A DNA stretch of 10,070 nt, taken from an uncultured Bacteroidota bacterium (GTDB lineage Bacteria > Bacteroidota > Bacteroidia > 2-12-FULL-35-15). Location: positions 1 through 10,070 of the forward strand of contig CAISYK010000254.1 of the NCBI GenBank assembly GCA_903889605.1, read 5' to 3'. A program made the position numbers and the translations under genes. The notes beneath the pieces were generated by a model that did no database searches, was not told the DNA's origin, and worked only from the letters and a program-made list of their open reading frames with translations. Shown here piece by piece: positions 1-6,700 of this stretch (position 1 is the stretch's first letter; every line of letters begins with the position of its first letter).

Positions 1-40
1 ATTTTCCTATACTTCACACGGATAAGATTATCTGATTGCA

Positions 41-65
41 TACATTTTGTTTTTCAACAAATGTA
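41..65. repeat. Hairpin-forming inverted repeat with one bulged T
   Basis: TACATTTTGTT (41-51) pairs with AACAAATGTA (56-65) apart from one extra T on the left arm, leaving a 4-base loop. The right arm runs into the palindrome ATGTACAT (61-68). No U-tract follows, so it is not a standard intrinsic terminator. It could be an operator or part of the 3' end of a transcript from upstream. Confidence 0.4.
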
Positions 66-93
66 CATATTATTTCGTTACAAATACTTAGTA

Positions 94-137
94 AATAACC
101 AATAAGAGGATTTTAAATAATACTCTTATTGGTTATT
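94..137. repeat. Perfect 15-bp inverted repeat
   Basis: The left arm AATAACCAATAAGAG (94-108) is the exact reverse complement of the right arm CTCTTATTGGTTATT (123-137), with a 14-base AT-only spacer after the first base. A few more inner pairs form beyond one mismatch. Neither strand has a clear T-run after the stem. It could be a low-GC bidirectional terminator for a gene outside the window, or a dyad operator for the kinase operon. The sequence does not decide between these. Confidence 0.6.
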
Positions 138-337
138 ATAAGAAAAACATATTTTCAGCGTTTAAATTTTCCGGGCTGAAATATTTACTTGTCAAGCACA
201 CCTAAAGAAATGCGTCCCGTCGATTGTATCGTAAAGTATAGAATCGGCAATTCTAAATGTCCGTTACTTTTACAGCGTTTATGACATACAAAAAACAAAA
301 TTTAAAGTTTTTACTTCCATTAAACATGCACGGAGAA

Positions 338-2524
338 ATGAAAAATCCCGTTTGCATTCCATTAAGATATTCCAAATTTGTTTTTACAGTTCTTCTAATA
401 TCCCTTTCATATTTTTCTTTCTCTCAGCAAAACAAAAAAGACTCTCTTCTTTTGCTTTTAAAAACTGACAAGCCAGATACAAACAAAGTAATTCATTCCT
501 ATAAATTATGCTGGGAATACATTAGGCGAGGGCTTTACGATTCAGCGATGCAGTATGGTAATGAGGCCCTGGAACTTGCAGAGCAATTGAATTTCAAAAA
601 AGGTATAGTCGGTTCTTACGGTAATATCGGAAATGTTTATTATGAGAAAGGCGATTACCCAAAAGCCTTGGACTGTTATTTCAAAACTTTAAAAATTGCT
701 GAAGAACTTGGTGATAAAAAGATTGTTGTAAAATGGTTATGCAACATTGGAGTTGTATTTTGCCGGCAGGGCGATTACCCAAAAGCATTGGATTATTATT
801 TCAGGGCATTGAAGATTTCTGAAGAACTTGGAGATAAAAAAGGAATTGCTTCTTCGTGCAACAATATGGGAATTATATATAAGTACAAAGGAGACTACCC
901 TAAAGCGCTCAAATATTTTACGAAGGCGTTGGAAATGTCAGAAGATCTTGGAGACAAAAACGGTATTGCAAACAATTACGGCAACATTGGAATTATTCAT
1001 GATAATAAGGGTGACCACGACTTGGCCTTAGAATATTATTTTAAGTCTTTGAAAATTGCAGAACAACTCGGAGATAAAAAAGTAATTGCAAGTAATTTTG
1101 ATAATATCGGAAGCGTCTATAATGCTCAAAAAATTTATCCTTCTGCGCTTGCTTATTATCTGAAAGCGCTGGAAATTGATGAAGAACTTGGTAATAAAAA
1201 TGGAATAGCAATCAAACTGGGCAACATAGGCTTATTATATACTGCGACAAAAAAATATGCAGAAGCAGAAAAGTATTTAAAAAAGTCTTTATCCATAGCG
1301 GAGGAAATCGGCAATCTGGCGGATATTAAAGCAGGCAATGAATACTTAAGCGACCTTTATTCTCAAACAGGCAAACACCAAAAGGCTCTGGAACATTACA
1401 AAAAAGCAATGCTGGCAAAGGATTCTATTGTTAATGAGGAAAAGAATTATGAAATGGTCCGTAAGGAGATGAATTATGAATTCAGTAAAAATGAATTAGC
1501 AACTAAAGCCGAGCATGATAAGCAATTAGTTCAGCAGGAATCTGATATTAAGAAACAGAAAATTATTTTTTGGTTTGTTTTGAGCGGATTTATTTTAGTG
1601 CTGGTTTTTGCAGGATTCATTTTACGTTCCCTGCGCATTACTAAAAAGCAAAATCAGGTTATAGAAAATCAAAAGGGAAAAGTAGAAATTCAAAATGAAG
1701 AAATAAGAAAACAAAAACATTTAGTTGAAGAAAAAAATAAAATTATTGAGAAAAAGAATATTATAGTTGAAGAGAATAATGAAGAGCTGAGCCATCAGAA
1801 TAAAGAAATTACTGTACAGCGCGATAAATTAGTAGAAAACTTAAAATATACTGAAAAACTTCAGGAAACACTGAAGAATGACCTGTCGCATTATATACTT
1901 ATTTCGTTAAGGAAATTAATGAATCCTCATTTCATTTTTAATTCGTTAAATTCCATTCAAAGTTTTATTTTTCAAAATGACAAATTAAAAGCAAGCCTTT
2001 ACCTTTCGAAGTTTTCCGATTTAATACGGAAAGTTCTTGAACAATCTCAAATGGAATATATTTCACTTAAAGATGAGCTTGATACACTTTCAATATATAT
2101 TGAACTGGAAGAACAGAGATTCATAGGCAGGTTTAAATCTTCCATAAATATAGGAGATGGTATTATGCCGGAAAATTGCCTTGTGCCGCCATTGATTTTT
2201 CAGCCTTTTGTTGAAAATGCCATTTGGCACGGGCTTATGCAAAAAGAAGATGAAGGGAAACTGTCTATTGATATCAAATTTACTCAAGGTTCTATTCTTT
2301 GTTCTATTGAAGATAACGGAGTTGGACGAATTGAATCATTGAAAATAAATAAAAACAAGAAAGCAAGGGAATCTTTTGGAATAAAGGCTACCGATCAAAG
2401 ATTAAAAATATTAAATTCACTGAATAATACTGACATGGTTCTTAAATATTTTGACTTAACGGATGAGTCAGGCCAAGCCTGCGGAACAAGAGTTGAGTTT
2501 GTTTTACCATTATTAACCATTTAA
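338..2524 (+). CDS. TPR-containing sensor histidine kinase, LytS/YehU class
   Basis: Inner-membrane sensor kinase that should autophosphorylate on histidine and pass phosphate to the adjacent response regulator. The frame is open from an ATG at 257. I prefer the ATG at 338 (728 aa) because it places a short basic segment and a hydrophobic core (residues 14-29) as a normal signal peptide ending near SFSQQ; starts at 281 and 326 are also possible. Numbered from 338: eight 40-residue TPR units (48-367), a transmembrane helix (409-429, IIFWF...GFIL), a long Lys/Glu-rich coiled coil (about 434-518), then the His_kinase domain (PF06580 type) with NPHFIFNSLNSIQ (His531), an N box PFVENAIWHG (Asn627) and a G box DNGVG (659-663). 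The ATPase end has GIKATDQRL and GTRVEF. There is no HAMP or receiver domain. Topology implies periplasmic TPRs and a cytoplasmic catalytic core. Family assignment is strong; the sensed ligand or protein is unknown. Confidence 0.93.
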   Translation: MKNPVCIPLRYSKFVFTVLLISLSYFSFSQQNKKDSLLLLLKTDKPDTNKVIHSYKLCWEYIRRGLYDSAMQYGNEALELAEQLNFKKGIVGSYGNIGNVYYEKGDYPKALDCYFKTLKIAEELGDKKIVVKWLCNIGVVFCRQGDYPKALDYYFRALKISEELGDKKGIASSCNNMGIIYKYKGDYPKALKYFTKALEMSEDLGDKNGIANNYGNIGIIHDNKGDHDLALEYYFKSLKIAEQLGDKKVIASNFDNIGSVYNAQKIYPSALAYYLKALEIDEELGNKNGIAIKLGNIGLLYTATKKYAEAEKYLKKSLSIAEEIGNLADIKAGNEYLSDLYSQTGKHQKALEHYKKAMLAKDSIVNEEKNYEMVRKEMNYEFSKNELATKAEHDKQLVQQESDIKKQKIIFWFVLSGFILVLVFAGFILRSLRITKKQNQVIENQKGKVEIQNEEIRKQKHLVEEKNKIIEKKNIIVEENNEELSHQNKEITVQRDKLVENLKYTEKLQETLKNDLSHYILISLRKLMNPHFIFNSLNSIQSFIFQNDKLKASLYLSKFSDLIRKVLEQSQMEYISLKDELDTLSIYIELEEQRFIGRFKSSINIGDGIMPENCLVPPLIFQPFVENAIWHGLMQKEDEGKLSIDIKFTQGSILCSIEDNGVGRIESLKINKNKKARESFGIKATDQRLKILNSLNNTDMVLKYFDLTDESGQACGTRVEFVLPLLTI
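479..1438 (+). repeat. Eight tandem 120-bp units encoding 40-residue TPRs
   Basis: Eight consecutive units of exactly 40 codons follow the pattern NIGxxYxxKGDYPKALxYYxKALxIAEELGDK. The period never slips: units start at 479, 599, 719, 839, 959, 1079, 1199 and 1319. The middle units also resemble one another at DNA level; for example, variants of gattacccaaaagc recur at 120-base steps near 652 and 772. The first and last units are most diverged. The 40-residue period matches the longer TPR_12-type repeat, not the classic 34-residue TPR. Such arrays usually bind peptides or proteins. Confidence 0.9.
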
Positions 2525-2600
2525 TTAGTCTGTTTTTTTTCTATGCTGATTTGAAATTGTAATGATGCTGTTTTCAAACTAAGAAATTAACAAATTTATT

Positions 2601-3344
2601 ATGCTGCGAGCTGTAATAATCGATGACGAAAGAAATGCTGTAACAGCTATAGAAATAGCTATTAAGGAATACTGCCCTGAGGTAGAAATAATAGGCACAG
2701 CTTTTTCTGCAAAAGACGGAATAAAAGAAATTCAAAATAAAAACCCTGACTTAGTTTTTGTTGATATAGAAATGCCCCAAATGACAGGTTTAGAAATGAT
2801 AGAGCATTTTGAAAACCGGAAATTTGAAGTAATATTTGTTACTGCATATAACCAATTTGCGATCAAAGCTTTTAAAGTAAATGCAGCTGATTATCTATTA
2901 AAACCAATAAACATACTGGAATTGATAAATGCCGTCAGCCGGATTTCTTTGAGAATAGAGAAACAAAATGTTTCACAAGTTCAGGTTGAAAAGCTAAAAG
3001 CTGCGTTAGGAGGCAAGCTCACGTTACCTACTGCTAACGGCTCCGAATACATTAATATTAAGGATATTATCCGTATAGAAGCTGATGGCAGCTATTCCAA
3101 AGTATATACCATCGGCAATAAAATGCGGCTTGTTTGTAAAAATTTAAAAGCTCTGGTAAATTCGTTAGAGGGTGAAAGTTTTTTCCGCTGTCATAATTCC
3201 CATCTGATAAATGTTGAATATATAAAAAAATATAGTCCGGCTAAGGACAAGGGTAATATTGAAATGACGGATGACAGTAATATTCCTGTTTCCCGAAGTG
3301 TGAAATTTGAATTGGCGGAACTGATTAAAAGATACGCCAGGTAA
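2601..3344 (+). CDS. LytTR-family response regulator
   Basis: A 247-residue transcription regulator of the LytR/AlgR class and the likely phosphate acceptor from the kinase just upstream. The receiver domain (about 1-120) shows the acidic pair Asp8/Asp9, the phosphoacceptor Asp55 in FVDIEMP, Thr81 in FVTAY and Lys101 in LLKPI, so every key residue is present. A short linker leads to the LytTR DNA-binding domain (about 140-245), marked by DIIRIEADGSYSKVYT, FFRCHNSHLINVEYI and IPVSRSVK. Length is normal for the family. The 76-base gap after the kinase holds no clear promoter or GC-containing terminator, so co-transcription is likely. The target sites are unknown; the operon itself or the large downstream gene are possibilities. 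Confidence 0.95.
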   Translation: MLRAVIIDDERNAVTAIEIAIKEYCPEVEIIGTAFSAKDGIKEIQNKNPDLVFVDIEMPQMTGLEMIEHFENRKFEVIFVTAYNQFAIKAFKVNAADYLLKPINILELINAVSRISLRIEKQNVSQVQVEKLKAALGGKLTLPTANGSEYINIKDIIRIEADGSYSKVYTIGNKMRLVCKNLKALVNSLEGESFFRCHNSHLINVEYIKKYSPAKDKGNIEMTDDSNIPVSRSVKFELAELIKRYAR

Positions 3345-3420
3345 ATTGTGATTCCATTTTATCCAAAAGAAATAGTTTTCCGAAAAATTTATAATCCTAA
3401 AGATGTGCCTGCAAATATGC

Positions 3421-3446
3421 GAACATATAAATTAGTGCTTATGTTC
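3421..3446 (+). terminator. Weak hairpin after the regulator gene
   Basis: GAACATA (3421-3427) pairs perfectly with TATGTTC (3440-3446) around a 12-base loop, 76 bases past the regulator stop. No T-run follows directly, so termination would be inefficient at best. It may be a 3'-end structure or chance in AT-rich DNA. Confidence 0.2.
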
Positions 3447-3504
3447 CTGCCAATTTATAATTCATCCGTTTGTCTTTAAATCAAATTTTGTTTGGTTTGG
3501 AAAA

Positions 3505-3669
3505 ATGCAGCTTATTTATAAAAGCTTACAAGTTATAAAGCCAAAACCGCATCACACAAAATACAATGTTTTTTGTTGGCTTTTCTGTTTTATATTTGCG
3601 TTAGTGTTTTTTTTAGTTTTAATAATTCAAGAAATCCGAAATAAGTTAATTAACCCAACATCAATATGA
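3505..3669 (+). CDS. Possible 54-residue single-pass membrane protein
   Basis: A short frame that I do not recognise. It starts with ATG at 3505, preceded by a GGAAAA stretch, and ends in a TGA at 3667-3669 that overlaps the ATG of the giant gene as ATGA. The predicted product has a polar, basic N-terminus (with KPKPHHTK at 12-19), one hydrophobic helix at about 21-41 (NVFCWLFCFIF then ALVFFLVLII) and a charged tail (QEIRNKL). The frame stays open upstream to a stop at 3433-3435. For it: a membrane helix with basic flank, and an overlap typical of translational coupling. Against it: the T-rich DNA would encode Phe/Leu by chance, the promoter-like box for the giant gene lies inside it, and its length is within the chance range. 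It is better treated as a candidate than a gene. Confidence 0.25.
   Translation: MQLIYKSLQVIKPKPHHTKYNVFCWLFCFIFALVFFLVLIIQEIRNKLINPTSI
3572..3598 (+). promoter_or_regulatory. Putative Bacteroidota-type promoter of the giant gene
   Basis: TATATTTG (3591-3598) matches the Bacteroidota -7 consensus TAnnTTTG exactly. A TTTG (3572-3575) could serve as the -33 box, but the 15-base spacer is shorter than the usual 19 or so. Transcription would begin near 3604, giving a 5' leader of about 60 bases before the ATG at 3666. If used, transcription would start inside the 54-codon frame and leave it untranslated. Confidence 0.45.
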
Positions 3670-3785
3670 AAAATAATTACTTTTCCATCCGTCGCAGTAA
3701 CGTCAATAAAACGGCATCCGCTTTTAAAACAGCCTTGCTGACATTTATTTTATTGACATTTGCAGGTTTTAATAATGCCTCTGCG
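3666..3785 (+). other. Sec signal peptide of the giant protein
   Basis: The first 40 residues have a basic N-region (Arg9, Arg10, Lys15, Lys21), a hydrophobic core ALLTFILLTFAGF and a small-residue end ASAQ, with cleavage likely after Ala40. The n-region is longer than average, as is common in large Bacteroidota T9SS cargo. Confidence 0.85.
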
Positions 3786-6700
3786 CAGGCAACAATTAGC
3801 TTAACCTCGGCAGTTGGAACTGACGCTCAGGTTGTCTGTTTAAATGATCAAACTATTGTAATTGATTACACTATTGGCGGAACAGGTACTGGTGCAGGCG
3901 CTGTAGGGTTGCCTCCGGGGTCAGTCTATAATTTTACAGCAGGTGTATTCCATATGATCCTAACATCATCACAAGCTGGGCTTTTTAATTATACAGTGAC
4001 CACAACAGGTTCCGGCACACAAGCTACTGCAACTGGCAGCATAACAATAAACCCAATGCCAGCATTAAGCAGCAGTTTAACTCCTCCTGCAATTTGCAGC
4101 GGTGCTTCTTTTAATTATACCCCGACAAGCGGAACATCAAATACTTTGTTTTCATGGACAAGAGCCGTCGTGTCTGGCATCAGCAATATAGCAGGCGCAG
4201 GTATTGGCAACCCTAATGAAACACTTTTAAATACAACAGCTTTTCCACTGAATGTTACATATGTTTTTACCGTTTCTGCTAACGGCTGTATTAATCCAAC
4301 AACTTTCAGTGTTGTTATAACTGTACAGCCTTCTCCAACATTAAGCAGTACATTAACTCCTGCTGCAATCTGCAACGGTTCTGTTTTTAATTACTCCCCT
4401 TCAAGTCTAACATCAGGTGCATCATTTTTATGGACAAGAGTTGCTGTTACAGGTATAAGCAATTCATCAGGCAGCGGATCCGGTAATCCAGGCGAAATTC
4501 TTGTCAATATTTCTCCAGCACCTATTAATGTGACTTATGCTTATGCAATTTCTGCAAATGGGTGCAGCAGCAACCAAAACGTAATAGTAACAGTAAACCC
4601 TACACCAACATTAAACAGCAGTTTAACCCCTCCGGCGATATGCAGCGGCTCAGCTTTTAATTATTTGCCAACAAGTTTAACTGCAGGTGCAATTTTTACA
4701 TGGACAAGAGCAATTGTATCCGGTATCTCTAATTCAGCAGGCAGCGGCTCTTTTAGTCCAAACGAAATTCTTACAAATACAACAGTATCACCAGTAAATG
4801 TGACTTATGTTTATACAATAATTTCAAATGGTTGTATAAATCCAACAACTTACAATGTGCTTGTTGCAGTAAATCCAACTCCATGCACTTGTAATCATTC
4901 TTTAAGCAGCAGTTTAACTCCGCCTGCAATATGCAGCAGCTCAGCTTTTAATTATACACCAACAAGTTCAACAGGAGATTTGTTTTCATGGGTAAGAGTA
5001 GCAGTTTCCGGCATAAGTAATGCATCAGCCAGCGGAACAAATAATCCAAACGAAACACTTGTCAATACAACGTCAGCTCCGATAAATGTTACTTATATAT
5101 ATTCAGTAGGGCTAACTGGTGACTGCACAAATCCAATAACTTTCAGTGTAATAGTTACAGTAAACCCAACTGTGGCCGCTCCTTTTGCCGCCGCCGCCTC
5201 AAACATCACTTGTACATCAATGGATGCGAATTGGGGAGCCGTGTCTGGTGCTGTCAGCTATAACTTAGATGTTTCTACAAGTTCTACATTCAGCACGTTT
5301 GTTGGTGGTTACAACAATTTGAATTTAAGTAATGTAACAACTTATAATATAATCGGCTTAACACCAAACACAACTTATTATTACCGTGTACGTGCAATGA
5401 ATGCATGCAGTACAAGTTTAAATTCCAACACGATAACGACTGGAACTGTCGGACCTGTTAGTCCAACAGCAACGGCCGCTTCCAACATTACCTGTACTTC
5501 AATGAATGCCAATTGGGGTGCTGTTTCTAGTGCGACAGCTTATTTTTTAGATGTATCTACCAGCAGCACATTCAGCACATTTGTAGGTAGTTATAATAAT
5601 ATGAATATCGGCAATGTAACTACTTTTAATATAACCGGTTTAACTGTAAACACTACATATTATTACCGCGTACGTGCTGCTAATGGCTGCAGCACAAGTT
5701 TAAATTCCAATACGATAACCGAAAGTGTTTCTTCTCCCGCAGCTCCAACTGCAACTGCAGCCTCAAACTTTACCTGCACTTCCTTTAATGCTAACTGGGC
5801 TTCAGTTTCAGGTGCCACCACCTATTTTTTGGATGTGGCTACCGATGCAGCCTTTACTTCCTTTGTCACAGGTTACAGCAATTTGAATTTAGGTAATATA
5901 ACAACCTATAATATTACTGGATTAACTGCAAACATATCTTATTATTATCGTGTACGCGCAAGTAATAGCTGTAGCACCAGTTTAAATTCAAATACAATAA
6001 CATGTTCTACTACCTCTCCCGCATTAAGCAGTACATTAACACCTGCTGCAATATGCAGCGGTACAGCTTTTAATTATACACCAACAAGCGGCACATCAAA
6101 CGCTGCATTCGCATGGACAAGGGCATTGGTGATTGGGATAAGTAATGGAGCAGCAAGCGGAACTGGTAATCCATTGGAAACGCTTATTAGTACAGCAGGT
6201 TCTCCAATAAATGTCACTTATGTTTACACAGTAACTGCTAATGGCTGTACAAATCCAACAACTTATAATGTTGTTGTAACAGTAAATCCAACACCTTGCG
6301 CTTGTAATCATTCATTAAGCAGCAGTTTAACTCCTCCTGCAATATGCAGCGGTTCTGCTTTTAATTATACACCAACAAGCACTACGGGAGATATATTTTC
6401 CTGGTCAAGAGCAGTTGTCGTTGGGATCAGCAATGGAGCAGCGAGCGGCTCAAATAATCCAAACGAAATACTTGTTAATACTTCAACTGCTCCGGTAAAT
6501 GTCACTTACGTTTATTCTGTTGGGTTAACAGGTGATTGTACAAACTCTACTACTTTCAGTGTAGTTGTTACTGTAAATCCTACACCATTGTTAAGTAGTG
6601 CCTCTATTGCTCCTGCAATATGCAGCGGCACAGCTTTTAATTATTTACCAACAAGTTTAACTTTAGGAGCGGCTTTTACATGGACAAGAGCAATTGTGTC

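Larger units (their letters stand above)
1..256. other. Non-coding leader region upstream of the sensor kinase gene
   Basis: I find no convincing gene here on either strand. Frame 1 of the + strand is open from the window edge to a stop at 103-105, but this is too short and too AT-rich to call as the tail of an upstream gene. The stretch holds two inverted repeats (listed separately) and a small 6-bp hairpin (TAGAAT at 239-244 with ATTCTA at 250-255) just before the ATG at 257. I see no perfect TAnnTTTG box. TAAATTTT at 163-170 is one base off and lacks a well-placed TTTG upstream. Confidence 0.6.
3345..3665. other. Intergenic region between regulator and giant gene
   Basis: This 321-base AT-rich stretch holds a 7-bp hairpin (3421-3446), a putative promoter with a perfect -7 box (3572-3598), a possible 54-codon frame (3505-3669) and a 10-bp palindrome GTTAATTAAC (3645-3654) shortly before the next start. 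No strong intrinsic terminator for the regulator gene is visible, so some read-through into the large gene cannot be excluded. Confidence 0.6.

Noticed and set aside
1..105. Open frame 1 from the window edge to TAA at 103-105, possible tail of an upstream gene
   Set aside because: Only 34 codons of AT-rich sequence with no recognisable motif, and it runs through an inverted-repeat hairpin. Chance is sufficient.
210..284. 24-codon frame (MRPVDCIVKY...) crossing the ATG at 257
   Set aside because: It is too short, has no ribosome site or recognisable feature, and overlaps the leader of the kinase. An upstream regulatory peptide is possible but unsupported.
828..1031. Out-of-frame + strand and reverse-strand frames inside the kinase gene (also 1156-1338 and 2090-2287)
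   Set aside because: They overlap a clear kinase coding sequence and their products show no domain or signal. The first arises from the 120-base TPR repeats read in another frame.
2508..2540. Possible terminator after the kinase gene: ATTAA/TTAAT followed by a run of eight T
   Set aside because: The stem is only five A-T pairs and lies some bases from the T-run, so it should not terminate well. Co-transcription with the regulator is more likely.
4115..4375. Reverse-strand open frame inside the giant gene, with similar ones at 6096-6311, 6706-6927 and 7606-7806
   Set aside because: These recur in register with the A and B repeats of the + strand gene and have no independent start signals or recognisable domains. 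They are shadows of repeat codon bias.
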